Both the position numbers and the translations under genes were made by a program. Shown here in pieces: positions 1 to 13,038 of a stretch of 64,000 nucleotides of DNA; position 1 is the stretch's first letter, and the number at the start of each line of letters is the position of its first letter. The notes under the pieces were generated by a model. The model was not told the origin of the DNA. It saw nothing but the letters and a program-made list of their open reading frames with translations, and made no database searches. Origin of the DNA: Costus lasius. Its lineage: Eukaryota > Streptophyta > Magnoliopsida > Zingiberales > Costaceae. The stretch lies in NCBI GenBank assembly GCA_027563935.2, contig CM050450.1:30987439-31051438 (forward strand), written 5' to 3'.

Positions 1-1447
1 AACCATCAAGAGGGGGCGGCTAGGGTCACTTATAAAGAGCTAGAGGCGATTAGGGCAAGGGTTGAGATCATGACAAGTGTATAGCTTGGATGAGAAGGTT
101 TGAGGTAAGGAAAGTCTCCAAGACTTTACCATAAACCTCATTCAACCTTTCCATAAACTACCAAGCCTTGCCTTATGCGCCAAGGCCTAGCCTTGCGCCC
201 CAAGCAATGCCTTAATGCATTCACACTATCAATGGGAGAGGGCTAGGCGCATAAAGCTTCCTTAATGAAACAAATTTGCCATCCAAACCCCATTATGCCC
301 CTTAGGCGCCAATGGGCTTGGCTTCCTCCCCATTATACCCTTTTAGCCTATTGCCTCTTCATGACAACTTATTATTGGGCCTCATTGGATAATGAGCTAG
401 CCCAAACTTCATTACATGGGTTGATTAAGCACTTGGATCCAAACCAATGTAACCCTAATCCAAATGTGACCAACCATGGTCAAATACGGGTCAACCTGCC
501 AAAAATGAAGTTTTGCTCCAATAATATTCTTCCATCTCATCAGGCCTATTGGCGCTGATGAAATCTCCCAATTAGATCCGAGTTATCCAATAACTCGATC
601 ATAAGGCTTCCCGATCAATACGAGAACTCAAGTATCAAGGTGTGCGACCCTATAGGTTCCTCTGACGCTAGCAGTGCTGACCAAAGGTCATCACAAGTAG
701 TGAGTGGCACCTAGCAGTGCATCGCTGCTACCCAGGTCATTGGAATGGATATCGACATCGACATCCCCATCATCGCAACTAGGTACAGATGCATTACAGT
801 CTCTTTGCCGTACTGATATCCGATTGGACAAGTGTGTCACCACTTATTTTCATCCAATCACATGGCTATGACAAAAATAGGTTCTCACCTGGGTATGGCC
901 ATACACTCTCAGTCATAGAACCATAAGGGAGCTCCATGGATATCATACTTCCCTAAGGAAGGGGCAAATCCTATGTCTGTCCATTGACCTTCTCATATGG
1001 GTCGTGACATGCTCAATGACAACCGTTATTACCTCCCAACTACGGCGAGGTGTTAGGTTGCATCAAAGCAAGTCCCTAACCATATAGAATGGTCAATGAC
1101 CTCAAGTCAAGGGATCAATGCATCTCTTATCACTTGTGAGGATAGCGGGTCTATCCAGTATATCCTCCAATGATATACCCATGCGTCTGCGTTAGCACCA
1201 CGTGCCTAACCAGCCCACATACCAGTCTCACAAGCACCATAGCTGTCCCATATCCACTAAGGTACATCGACTGGGGATCATAATTCGAGCACAGATCCAA
1301 CCTGTCTCCAGGGACATTATCATGTAAGTACACAAACGCAGGTGTAGACAAACAATGATAACGACAATGCCAGAAAGATATATGAATATCAGAGTCAAGT
1401 AGTACAAAGATGGACCAAAACTAGGTCCAAGGGCATATACACCAACA
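1..1447 (-). repeat. Family A copia LTR (A1), minus strand, cut by window start
   Basis: Read on the minus strand, the LTR starts at 1447 with TGTTGGTGTATATGCC and runs off the left edge. It matches the family A LTRs elsewhere in the window over its whole visible length. It abuts copia pol sequence at 1448 (minus frame ending ..IGCKW), so it belongs to an element or solo LTR inserted into A3. The five bases next to it, 1448-1452 (CCATT), should be one copy of its target-site duplication; the other copy lies outside the window. Confidence 0.85.
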
Positions 1448-3931
1448 CCATTTACACCCTATGTGTTTTACCCCATCAGGCAGCTCAACCAAATCCCAGA
1501 CTTGGTTAGCCGACATGTAATCCATCTCAGATCGCATGGCGTCAAGCCATCTCTCGGAGTCCGGTCCACTGACCGCCTCATCATAGGTTCTGGGTTCATC
1601 CTCAATGATGAAGATCCCATCGTGTTGGGTCGGCAGCGACCCATACCTTTTAGGTGCACGACGAATTCTCCCAGACCTACGCCGGACCTGTGTCTGAGCC
1701 TCAGGTTGGCTAGCAACCGGTGCAGGTGGCTCAGATTCCATCTCTTTGTCTTGTGCTTGCACATGGACCTCATCCAAGTCAAACTTCCTCCCACTAACTT
1801 CTTTCATGAGAAATTCTTTCTCTAGAAAGACAGCACCCCGAGTAACAAAAACTTTGTTCTCGGTTGGGACATAGAAGTAGTATCCTTTAGTTTCCTTAGG
1901 ATACCCCACAAACACACATTTATCAGATCTAGGTTCTTGCTTGCTAGAATCCTGACGTTTGACATAAGCCTCACATCCCCAGATCTTGATAAAAGTGAGA
2001 TTAGGGCGTCTCCCACTCTACATCTCGTATGGTATTTTGGAGACACTCTTAGATGGAACATTGTTCAGTATTAGAGAAGCTGTCTCTAGTGCATGCCCCC
2101 AGAATGATGGAGGTAGAGTTGCATGACTCATCATGGATTGAACCATATCCAATAAAGTTCGATTTCTCCTTTCAGACACACCATTCCATTGAGGTGTTCC
2201 AAGAGGAGTGAGTTGGGATATGATCCCACACTCTCTCAAATAGTCAAAGAACTCACCGCTTAGGTACTCTCCACCTCGATCTGATCGAAGAGCTTTAATG
2301 AATATTCCAAGTTGGTTCTCTACTTCATTCTTGAACTCCTTGAATTTCTCAAAGGACACAGATTTATGTCTCATTAAGTAGACATAGCCATACCTACTGA
2401 AGTCATCACTGAAGGTAATGAAGTAGTTGTACCCTCCTCTGGCTTGTTTATTGAAAGGCCCACACACATCAGTATGTATGAGATCCAATAAATCTCCTGC
2501 CCTCTCACCAATCTTGGTGAAGGGCGCCTTTGTCATTTTCCCTAATAAACAAGGTTCACAAGTATCAAATTCCTCTAAGGAACTTGAATCTAACAATCCA
2601 TTTGCATGGAGTTGTTGGATGTTATTTTTGTTTATATGGGCTAATCGACAGTGCCATAGGAACCACTCAGTTTGGTCCTTTTATTACTTATGTTACAAAT
2701 AGAACTTTCCATATCCAAGATATATAGACCATTGCACAAAGTACCCTTCCCATAGAACATATTTGCAAATGAAAAAGAACAAGAGTTCTTATTTATTTCA
2801 AACTTAAATCCCTTCCTTGCTAAGCAAGGAATGGATACAATGTTCTTAGTAAGTGAAGGTACACAAAAGCAATTATCTAGTTCTAATTGAAGTCCAGAAG
2901 GCAAGGAGAGAGTCAAAACGCCTACAGCAACAGCAGCAACCTGTGCCCCGTTTCCAACGCGTAGGTCAATCTCTCCAGGCCGACACCGATCTACTTTTTT
3001 TGAGCCCCTGCACATTTGTACAAATATGAGCTCCACATGCGGTATCCAATACCCATGACATAGAAGTAGAAAGATTGACTTCTGTAACATAGATACCTGA
3101 GCTAGAAGTTAAGGCCAAGCCTTTCTTCTCCTCATTCTGAAGCTGCTTGCAGTCCCTTCTCCAGTGACCTTGCTCGCCACAGTGAAAACACCTCTGGTCC
3201 TTTGACTTCTTCACCTTTTTCTTCAGTGCTTTGGTAGGACCTCTGACACTGCTCTAGGCACATGCCTTACCCTTCTTCTTTATCTTCTTGGTCGCAGGGA
3301 CCAAAAGAACAGAATTGGGTTTGGTCTTACCCATCTCTCCCTCGGCTGTTTGGAGCATATTCATCAATTCCTCCCGTGTGCACTCAATCCAGTTCATATT
3401 GAAATTAATAATAAACGGACTGATGCTAGGGGGTAGGGAATGCAGAATAAGATCCACAACTAGCTCATTGTCTATGGTATATCCCAGTCTCCTGAGATGA
3501 TCCACATTCCCAATGAGTTTGAGAACATGGGGTCTCACTGGTGCACCCTCAGACAACTTACACCGAAAGACTGCTTTGGCGCTGTCAAATCTCTCAGTTC
3601 TAGCCTGAGCCTCGAACATCTATTTCAGATGAGTGATCATCTGAAAAGCGTTCTGCTCCTCATATTGCACCTGCAGTTCAGGTGCCATGCTGGCTAGCAT
3701 AAGACATGCAACCTCCCAAGAGTCATCCTGATGCTTTCTATAAGCATCTCTGTCTGCCGTTCGGGCATTAGGCGGAGGAGCCGCAGGAAGAGCCTGTTCA
3801 AGGACATACAGCTTCTTCTCGAGCTTGAGGACTATCCTCAAGTTCCGATGCTAGTCCATAAAGTTAGTTCCAACTAACTTATCCTTATCAAGGAGTGATC
3901 GCAGTGATAATCCGCCAGTGTTCGTAGCCAT
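1448..3931 (-). pseudogene. gag-pol polyprotein remnant of A3 (Gag, protease, integrase)
   Basis: The reading frame begins at the ATG at 3929-3931 in the context AACAATGG. The Gag N-terminus is followed by an in-frame stop (TAG for Trp, near 3852), then the capsid-like segment (about 3254-3619). A complete CX2CX4HX4C zinc knuckle (CFHCGEQGHWRRDC) follows at about 3146-3187, then the protease motif LDTACG near 3050. After that come the integrase HHCC and D,D35E regions (RSDRGGEY, about 2270) and the linker to the start of RT (about 1448-1500). Several stops and frameshifts split it into at least five pieces, so no polyprotein can be made. In a live copia element the product forms virus-like particles, copies the RNA and integrates the cDNA. 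Confidence 0.85.
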
Positions 3932-4234
3932 TGTTCTACAACACCCAAGAAGAACAGATTAGTACTACTTTGAATCATTTAAACTGGACTTGGCCAGTCC
4001 GAAGATACAATGCCCGTCCTACTTGACAAAGTTACGTGCGCCTTTGATCTTTAAATCAAACAAGAAAAATACTCCAAAAATCCAAAAGAGATTGAGAGGA
4101 TGATAGAAATAAGAAACCCTAATTTTTCCTACTTAGAAAAATCGCTTGCCATGCATCATTCTATTTACGAAAATAGAGATATGGCATGTGAGCATGAAAG
4201 AAAAGCATAAAACGTCGTTCGAGTCTTGCAAGTC

Positions 4235-4246
4235 CCTCTGATACCA
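4235..4246 (-). other. Primer-binding site of A3
   Basis: The minus strand reads TGGTATCAGAGG, directly inside the 5' LTR end after one spacer base. Eleven of twelve bases match the complement of the plant initiator-Met tRNA 3' end (TGGTATCAGAGC). Confidence 0.7.
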
Positions 4247-4247
4247 C

Positions 4248-6215
4248 TGTTGGGAAACCCCGGGGACATTTTACAATTTTTCAGAGTCATAGACATACAT
4301 ATATTGCACAGCGGAAGAATGTCCCTAAAACAGGCCGGTCTCAAAAACCCAGTGAAGATCGCAAGCAAGAGAGTCGACACGATGAGTTAAGAAATACCTT
4401 AAGAGCGGTTTGGAGTGATGCCGATGTAGGCGCCCAAGTGTGCGCCTTCTACAGTCTCACACACACGGATCTCTTGAGTTCTCTTCTTCAACGCCCGGTG
4501 CTAGCCTCGGGGAGAAGATCCAAGCCTTAAGGAGATACTCCACTTCACTTGTGCCACCAAGAGGAAAGGATGCGCCAAGAGAAGAAGCAACCAAGTTCAA
4601 GCCGCCAAGCACCAAAGCTCCTTGCGCCAAGAGGAAAGGAGAAGAAGACTTGTGCTTGCGGCTAGATGTTGGAGGAAGAGAAGTTGCGCCAAGAGCCTCC
4701 AAGCTTTCGCCCCTCTCTATTGCTTATGCCTCCAAGGATTGATCACTCATGAGAGGGGACGACTAAGTGCTCTTTCATAGGGCAAGAGGTGGTTTATGAA
4801 AGGCTAGGATCAAGACAAGTGGGCGGCTAGGATGAGAAGGTTTGAGGCAAGGAAAGTCTCCAAGACATTTCCATAATTCTCATTCAACCATTCCTTTTGT
4901 GCCCATGCCTTTCTTTGTGCACCAAGGCCTTGCCTTGCGCCCCAAGCAATGCCATATAGGCATTCACACCATAAGGGATAAAGGGGGGAGGCGCCAATTG
5001 CTTCCTTATGAAGCAAATTGTGCCACTTCTCCCCATTATACACATAGGCGCCTAGGGGAGAAGACTTGTCCCCATTATACCCTTCTAGCCCTTCTTCTCT
5101 TCATGACAACTTATTAGTGAGCCCAACTTAGCAATGGGCCTAGCCCAAAAACCATTACCCATGTTAACCAAGCGATTGGATCCGATCCAACTTAACCCAC
5201 GGTCAAATGAGGTTAACCATGGTTAATTCGGCTAATATGCCAAAAACATAAGTTGGCTCCAATAAGTTTCTTCCATGTCATCAGGCCCATTGGCGCTGAT
5301 GAAATCTCTCAATTAGATCCGAGTTATCCAATAACTCGATCATAAGGCTTCCCGATCAATACGAGAACTCAAGTATCAAGGTGTGCGACCCTGTAGGTTC
5401 CTCTGACGCTGGCAGTGCTGACCAAAGGTCATCACGAGCAGTGAGTGGCACCTAGCAGTGCATCGTTGCTACCCAGGTCATTGGAATGGATATCGACATC
5501 GACATCCCCATCATCGCAACTAGATACAGATGCATTACAGTCTCTTTGCCGAACGGATATCCGATTGGACAAGTGTGTCACCACTTGTTTTCACCCAATC
5601 ACATGGCTATGACTAAAACAGGTTCTCACCTGGGTATGGCCATACACTCTCAGTCATAGAACCATAGAGGAGCTCCATGGATATCATACTTCCTTAAGGA
5701 AGGGGCAAATCTTTTGTCTGTCCATTGACCTTCTCATATGGGTCATGACGTGCTCAATGACAACCGTTATGACCTCCCAACTACGGCAAGGTGTTAGGTT
5801 GTATCAAAGAAAGTCCCTAACCATATAGAATGATCAATGACCTCAAGTCAAGGGATCAATGCATCTCCTGTCACTTGTGAGGATAACTCATGACACCAAG
5901 TCATAGCCTCACCGCGGGTCCATCCAGTATATCCTCCAATGATATACACTATGTGTCTGCGTTAGCTCCATGTGCCTAACCAGCCCACATACCAGTCTCA
6001 CAAGTACTATAGCTATCCCATATCCACTAAGGTACATTGACTGGGGACTATAGTTCGAGCACAGATCCAATCTGTCTCCAGGGACATTATCATGTCAGTA
6101 CATATGCGCAGATGTAAACAAACACAGATAACGACAATGCCAGAATGATATAAATATCAAAGTCAAGTAGTACATAAGTGGACCAAAACTAGGTCATAGG
6201 GCATATACACCAACA
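4248..6215 (-). repeat. 5' LTR of A3 (1968 bp)
   Basis: Bounded by TGTTGG at the right end (6215) and CCAACA at the left end (4248) when read on the minus strand. It is co-linear with the other A LTRs, including the TATA region (minus-strand CTATGAAAG near 4780) and the AAGGTATTT donor-like site near 4395-4402. Confidence 0.85.
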
Positions 6216-8650
6216 GATCCTAATCCTGAACCTTTAGGGCAACACCTAGACTTAGAAAATTTTTCACAGGACCCTATGATCCTTGAATCTTTTCCCTTAG
6301 GTCCTTATACCCACACCCTTAAGCCACCATTAGGATCAAGAGAACATAATAAACTCAAACATGATTTGCTCTTTACATTTAATGATGTTGAGTACATTGA
6401 CTCCATCATTCCTTGTTCTCTTCTAACTCCTATGATTTTCTATGACAAATTTACTAATGTGTACGGCCGAGAAAGGGAATTCGATGCAGGTACCCTTGAT
6501 CTGCAGCTTGGACCGTGGACAAAGAACAACAAGATAGGATGCTGTGATGCTGACAACACTTGGAAGTTTCAGATCCTTAAGGAGCAACTGACTCTCGCCC
6601 TTCCAGAACTTCTCCACCTACACAAGTGCAAGTGGAGTCAGGGACCATAAGCCACGTAGGTATAAGTGGAGTCTACGAGTACCTTAGTCAATGGCTTACA
6701 AGCTCACAAATAAGCTAGCAAAGCTTCACTCATAAAGCTAGCTCAAATAATAGGAGGAACTACTTCAAGAATAAAAGAGGCCCAAGGCATTCAAGCCCAT
6801 CTCCAACGCTGCACCTTGCAACCGACATTTGCAGCCAACGCATCATCTTCAACAGAGCAAAAAAAGGAAGCTCCAACGTTACATTCGCTCAGCCAAGAGA
6901 AAAGGGAAACTCCAACGTCACTTGGCTACCATCTTCGCTCAAAGCTCCTCAACGTCTCTTGGTGCCGAAAAAGGAAATAGCAACGTCTCTCCATGCTCTA
7001 GCGTATATGTATCTCTTTAACGATTGTAATCAGCAGATTTGTTGAATGGAAATGGTTTTCTTCCTTTATCGAATGTTCTTCTTCCCCCTTCTCTAGGTGC
7101 CGAGCACCTTATCCTTCTTCTTCTCCTTCTAGGGCCGAGCCCTCTTCCCTTCCTTCCTCTCTTCCCCTCTCCTCCATTCTCTTCTTCCTCACAAGTTCAA
7201 TCTTCCAGCCGCAACAGTTCCAGATTTTCAGAATTTTCTGAGTTTGCCGCCGATGATCCACTGGCCGGATCTCCATGAGACTTCGGCCACCACTCCTCCT
7301 CCCAAAGACGAAGCCACAGCCACCGGCATCCATCCATCTGACTCTCCGATCACCAGAATCGAACTTCCGTTCGAATCCTCTATTCTCGCCAGCCTTCCGT
7401 CCCACTTCCGCCTTTCATCGTCATCCGCCTCCGACCGGCCACCGGACGACCCGAAACTCCGGCCACCTGTTTGCCATCACCACATCAACTACCAACTGTA
7501 ACAGGTTTGGCATCCGTGCATCACTAGCCGTCTGGCGAGGAGCCCTGCAACTCGCGCACCAACCCCTGTTTCCGCCCAGTTTCTGCCCTAGTCCCGCCTT
7601 TCACCATCTTCCTCCTCCGACCGGCCACCATCAGCCCTGAAACTCCGGCCATGCCCTATCATCAATCATATCAACCTCCAGACGTAGCAGTTTCTGCGAT
7701 CGTGCACGACAGGACGAACGCCGACGATCCCTGCGCCGATCCCGCACTTCCCCTGTTCGGTTGAACATCCGCTTCTCCGCTTTCGCCTATACTCCGACGT
7801 CGTCCTCGCCTCCTCTGCCACCTCTCGTCGGTGCTCCGACGTCTTCAACATCATTCCATCTCGACTCTACGCCGCCGACAGACGATCCAAGTCCCAGCGC
7901 CGTTGATCGGCGCTTGCCTGCATCCCTCTGTTTTCCAGACTCCCTTATCTCCTGTTTATCTGCTCTGCTTTAAAACTTAACTGATTAAGCTTCTTCTTGC
8001 ATGTATTCAACGTGCTTGGATGTGACAGAACCCCTGATCTCTGATACGATCATGAAGAATAGGTTTCACTCTGCAGATCAGATAACTTGGCTCCATTAAA
8101 GAACCACCAGATCAACCCCGGAGGCATAGGAACTTTTGATAATCGATTAATTCCTGCACTTATTTTTTTCAAATCTAATCTGATTAGTATTGTTTGTGTA
8201 GGAACTTTAAGAATCTGATGCACTATAAATCTTTATCTCTGGCATGATTAGGAAGCTCTCATATTGTTCTTTCATTTGGACCAGATGATGTGAGCCCAAA
8301 TTCAACAGATCAACTTAGGAAGCCTAGCAAACATTGATGTCTAATACAATTCCTGCACTGATTTATTGTCTGATCTGATTAACTATTTTTGTTGCAGATA
8401 TCTTACTCGCATGAAAGATCTAGAATCCTAAATTTTGATTGATTCATAAGAACTAATTTAGTTCTACAATATGGTTCATTTAGTTTGAATATTGGATAAT
8501 TGGAACCCATTATTTGATAGGACTACTTTTCTTAACTTATTATTTCTATAGTCCTGGAATTCTGGTTGCTTTATGAAGTTTTAATGAATAAATAAATTGA
8601 TTTTTTAATTAGTAGTATTTTAATTAGTTAAATTTCACGTTCTTAATTAG
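6216..8650. other. Unassigned, LTR-like non-coding stretch
   Basis: No recognised gene. A 124-codon open frame at 6276-6650 (plus) starts MILESFPLGPYTH and matches no family I know. It contains YIDSIIP, loosely like a phrase in insertion D (near 12095). From 6790 to 7000 there are several diverged repeats of a CTCCAACGT-type unit. A pyrimidine-rich tract at 7080-7200 leads into GC-rich DNA to 7980. Two imperfect copies of a segment with AATTCCTGCACT and CTGATCTGATTA lie near 8050-8230 and 8280-8410. The texture suggests the LTR and leader of a non-copia or non-autonomous retroelement, but I could not find its ends. Confidence 0.3.
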
Positions 8651-10129
8651 TCGCATTGTCACACGCTTCCATCCTACATCACATATTGAAGAGGTTTCCT
8701 GTGAGCCCGAGCAGATCTTCTTAGAACAGGGCTATTGCCTCCATCACAACTTCTTTCTTGGAGGCGCCATGGAGAGGATGAAGATCATGTCTAGGCAGCT
8801 AGGGTGAAGAGATAAATGATGATTTCAGCTAGGGCATATTTAATTACGAATTTTTCATAATATATGCGCCTAGATACATTATAGAGTAATGGATGTGGGT
8901 CCACAACTTAAGTGACGAATATATTTAATATAAATATTCACTTAAGTTGCGCACGGCCCCCATTATTTAAGCTACAAATAAAATGAATATAAATAATCAT
9001 TTTAGCGCTTAAGTTGCAGGCCCCTCATGTTATATTTAAATTAGCCGCAAAAAGCCTCCGAATAAATCTGGAGCTTAAACCCAACATTTGACCCATCGAC
9101 TGGACCTAGTCCATTGAAGTCAAACAGGGTCACCCGAGGGTCAACTGTGATCAACTAAAGTCGAAGCACAACATCACTCTATAACGTCATCTCCAACTCA
9201 TCAGATGCATCCGCAATGCATCAAACTCCCAAGTTGACTCGAATCAACTAAATGACTCGATCATAGACAACTCGATCAATGCGAGATCTCGAGTGTCTAG
9301 GTGTGCGACCCTATAGGTTCCTTAGACATTGGCGGTGATAAGCTGAAGTCATCACAAGCACTGAGTGACACCTAGTAGTACATCATTATTAACCAAGTTT
9401 TCGAGATTGAGTCATCATCGACATCCCTTAAAATTGTGACAAAGTGCACGTACACTCTCGTCTTTTTGCAAGGCTGATATCCTTATTGGATAAGTATGTC
9501 ACACTTGTTTAACCCAATCTAATGGTCATGACTAAATCAAATTCTCACCTGGGCATGGCCATACACTTTCAATCATGAATTCATATATGAGGCCCAAGGA
9601 TATTAAGCTTCCTCGTAGGGAAGGGGCAAATCCTTTATTGTCTCATTGAACCTCTCATATGACTCTAGATATACCGATGACAACTGTTATGACTCCCCTA
9701 TTATGGCGGAGCATTAGGTTGTATCAAAGTACATGTCTTGCCATATAGAGATATCAACGAGTTCAAGTCGAGGACAAGTGTACCTCTATCATTATGAGAT
9801 TTGACCTGTGACACAAGTGAAATCCTCACGGCGGGTCCATCTAGTATCTCTACCTTGATATACCCATATGCCTGTGTTAGAAACCCATGCCCAACAAGTG
9901 CATATACTAGTCTCAAGTGCATCATAGCTGTCCCTTATCCTCTATGATACTTGACCGGGGACAATCCTTTGAGACTAGATAAAATTTATCTTTAGGAACA
10001 TTATTTATGAAAATGTACATATGACATAGATATATCAAATACATAACAATGACAATGTAAAGATATATATCACAAATGAATGTGACACAGATCAGACCAA
10101 CCACAGGTCCTAGGGCATATATACCAACA
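8650..10129 (-). repeat. Diverged copia LTR of element C
   Basis: The right end (10129) reads TGTTGGTATATATGCCC on the minus strand and is followed by a polypurine tract and pol, so this is the 3' LTR of a minus-strand element. It aligns with the family A LTR as a distant relative: the GGTGTGCGACCCTATAGG block near 9300 and GGGCATGGCCATACAC near 9552 are shared. The left boundary is a guess; no clean CCAACA end was seen. Confidence 0.6.
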
Positions 10130-10755
10130 ATTTCCCACTTGCACTAGGACCCTGCTATTGAGTCACCTCAACAACCCATCTCCAGTTCGACCTGCCAGGC
10201 TCTTGCTGCACTAGAGTATTGGTCAGTCGGCCGATCATGACTGCATCGGTGTCAATATATGCAATCTCACGACAACACCTCTATCCCCACGACAAGGTGG
10301 AAGCGCTCGAGTATGTGTTTGGATCTTAGGTGAAACCTTGGTTTCCTATGATGTGTCATCGTTCTTGTTAGAGCCCGAAGCATATGCAACCACTTGAAGT
10401 TCAATGAAAAACTCCCATATCCAAATAGCTTCATAGAAGCCACAACATACCCTGCCTTCTGCCGGAGATTATGGTGGTTTGTCGTGAAGCTCCCATAGCT
10501 TGCAACACCACTAAACATATAGTTGATGCTGCGATCATGGACAGACCGAAACAACCATGTACACCAAGCTTTTCCTATCTCAGTAGACCAAGAACCACTC
10601 CTTTAGTTTTTCTTATAACCTAAGCATGTTCTATCTCCTTATCTAGTGCCACACACTTAGATTGGACCCGATATCGGTTTGGGTATGCCCACGGCACAAA
10701 CCATATCTGATCTATAATATACCATCGAATACATGATCGATCATTGATGTAGGGA
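10130..10755 (-). pseudogene. Element C pol remnant, RNase H end
   Basis: Directly inside the C LTR, the minus strand has a polypurine tract (GTGCAAGTGGGAAAT) and then a badly decayed RNase H region. KHILERFHL is readable near 10300-10320. Further upstream there are traces of the IMYAMLCTRPDV-type block near 10680-10740. Many stops and frameshifts. The frame breaks off near 10755 where insertion D begins and resumes near 12396. Confidence 0.65.
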
Positions 10756-12395
10756 CACATCCTAGAAGGTCCAAGAGAATCCGAAAGCCTCCAATTAGAT
10801 ATGGGATGACCATGTGATAAACTTGTGTACATTTGGTATTTTGGACTTGTTTAATTTCTGCTTTAAGTCTTGTTGCAAACATTGTTTAAATTTCATCACT
10901 TGATGTTATTTTGTTGTAGGTAGGACTAGCCTAGGATTTATTGCCTTAAGTCTTTGTTTTAATTTGTAGTGGATGTATTAGGATGCCTTAGCCTAGTGTG
11001 TATGCACCTGTAATGCACTTACAAGGCACCTATTCCCTTCAACCATAGTGGCAGCCTCACATGGAATTATCAGCTCACATCCAAACCCAATCAAGATCCG
11101 ACCTCAGCATCTTCAAAGTCAACTCCAGCTCAACAAAGGTCAAATATCTCAGCTTCAAACCTCAACAAGATCAGCATCTAATTTGGGTCAGCAAAGTCCA
11201 CAATCAAGCTCATGTCAACTTGACCCAAGCTCATAGCTCAATCTAGTAATCGACCCAATTCAACCAAAGCTAAAGTGACATTTCAGCAAGTTACTTACCA
11301 TCAACCAACGACTACAAATCACTTACTAGCATGCGTAGAAGATTACATTCACAAGCCACCGCCTGCACTGCCAATCACATTTAGCATCAAACGTTAGCTA
11401 AGGAATGCCAATCATTGCCACCAATGTTAACGTTGAAGGGTTAGGTTTAAAGACTTGTAATTGTCCACACTTGCACACTTAGTCGATTACCTTCTGAAAA
11501 CTAAACTTGTGTTAGCGTTTGAATTTGTTTGTGTGTGCCAAGAGTTGAGCTTGCTCCTCTCCTTCTGCCTTTGCTTCAATCCCTTATTCGCTGAACCTTG
11601 ACTCCTCCAACTCTTCCTCATTGATTCCCGAGTGTTGCTGATTGGAAGTGACGTGAAGACCTATAAGTTCCAGAGCTAGAAGGGATCCTGGAAGCAAACA
11701 ATTAAACTACCAACTTGTTCAATCCAACTGAAGTTCATTGCCACATGGAACTAGAAGGGGATTCCGCCCTCTTCCTTCAAGGGAGCCTCAGGTGTTTCCT
11801 AACCAAGCTATTATTTCAGTATAACTGCATGCTAGGGTTGTTTGCTACTATTGATAAATCTGTGTTTTCTCATCTGTCAATCACCATTAGGAGCCACATA
11901 CCTAAGGACGATCCATCCATTAGAATCTTAAAAGTTCATCCTACAATAGTGGTATCAGAGCGAGGTTGAGATCCCTGCAACACAAGAGGAACACCATGAA
12001 CATCCTACCCAGTTGACTCCTATTTCTCCATGTAAGGAAAGACCTAAAGAAGTCTTGTCTTATAATTTCTTTGACCCGCCCAGGTTCTTAAAACATTACA
12101 TTGACTCATCCATATAGGTCGTCCTAAGTCCTTCTTTAGGATACATTATTCCTTGTGACCACAGCTACCCATTGATCCCACACAATGATTCTATAACACA
12201 ATATTCTTCTTTCATATGGTCCCATGACACCATTTTAGTTGATTCAACCCATGCACCGAAAATGCCATTGCTTTGTGAAAACATGTATCTTGATGATTTA
12301 ATTATTCCGCAAGAATACCTAGCTAAGTCGGATCTATGATTGCAATATGATATTGATTCCATCTTTGCATCTACTTTGATTCCAAAATATCAAGG
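10756..12395 (+). mobile_element. Insertion D in C pol: probable truncated LTR element
   Basis: This 1.6 kb interrupts the C pol between the blocks equivalent to DDMSRI and PYASAVGSIM. It contains a plausible LTR from about 10826 (TGTACATTT) to 11945 (..CCTACA), followed after four bases by TGGTATCAGAGC at 11950-11961. About 430 bases of non-coding internal sequence follow. No gag or pol is recognisable. The outer borders are uncertain; an AGGG-type short repeat at both sides may be a decayed target duplication. Confidence 0.45.
11950..11961 (+). other. Primer-binding site of insertion D
   Basis: TGGTATCAGAGC is a 12/12 match to the initiator-Met tRNA complement used by many plant retrotransposons. 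It sits four bases after a CA-ending segment, as expected at an LTR end. Confidence 0.6.
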
Positions 12396-13038
12396 GCTCG
12401 ACCCATGTCATCTCTCTTAGCATGTGTCATAAGCACACCTCTAGGAGAGATTGAGGCCCAGCCTCTTTGAAAGGAATTTCCCATGGAAAACCTCTCTAGT
12501 ATCGATGTACGTTATCTGGCTTTGGACTCAGAGTTTCTGGGAGCTATCCATGAAAATCCACACACCAAATACATAGATGATGTCTACTAAGTCATTCATC
12601 ACAAGACACTTCCTAATCATATCTTCACTAAGTGAATTGATCAGGATGTCATCTTTGATGATCAATATGTCCCCGACATACAAGACCAGAGATATCATCA
12701 TGCTCCCACTGCACTCAGGCAATATAGGATAAAGATTCTTTGTGTCGAGTTAGGGGTTACCCATAACTCACACCTGTCGAATCCATTCAACATGTAAAGC
12801 CTGTGTGTTCTGAGCCTGAGGTTGCCCACAACATGTATGAGTAGCTCAGATCCCATCCTTGACCACATGCATCGAATGGCTGATCTTGAACTACATCCAA
12901 GTCATACTCCCCCCCCCCCCCCCCACTAGCCTTTTTCAAGAGAAAAACATTCTCAAGAAAAACAGCATCCTGAGTAGCAATCGAGTTGCTCTCATATGGG
13001 GTCATGGAAGTAGTATCTTTAAAGATAAACCATATACA
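12396..13038 (-). pseudogene. Element C pol remnant, RT and linker
   Basis: Minus strand. An RT piece at about 12528-12722 holds FVLYVGDILII, where the catalytic YVDD has become YVGD. After an internal deletion, the linker between integrase and RT follows at about 12787-13005, including the EKNVFLLKKASG phrase. Sixteen consecutive C at 12909-12924 (poly-G on the coding strand) add a run of glycine codons. The C sequence stops at 13038 where the A6 LTR is inserted. Not functional. Confidence 0.65.

Larger units (their letters stand above)
1448..6215 (-). mobile_element. Family A copia element A3 (partial, decayed)
   Basis: Minus-strand Ty1/copia element: 5' LTR (4248-6215), primer-binding site, leader, gag, protease, integrase and the start of the RT region. 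The pol is interrupted at 1448 by the A1 LTR, so RT, RNase H and the 3' LTR are not visible. GATCC at 6216-6220 would be its right target-site copy. It has a full-length gag, unlike A2 and A4, and is the most degraded of the family A coding regions, which suggests it is older. Confidence 0.85.

Noticed and set aside
7039..7640. Overlapping open frames of 70-120 codons on both strands in GC-rich sequence
   Set aside because: Low-complexity Ser/Pro-rich or Arg-rich translations in several frames at once, with no motif. They follow from base composition.
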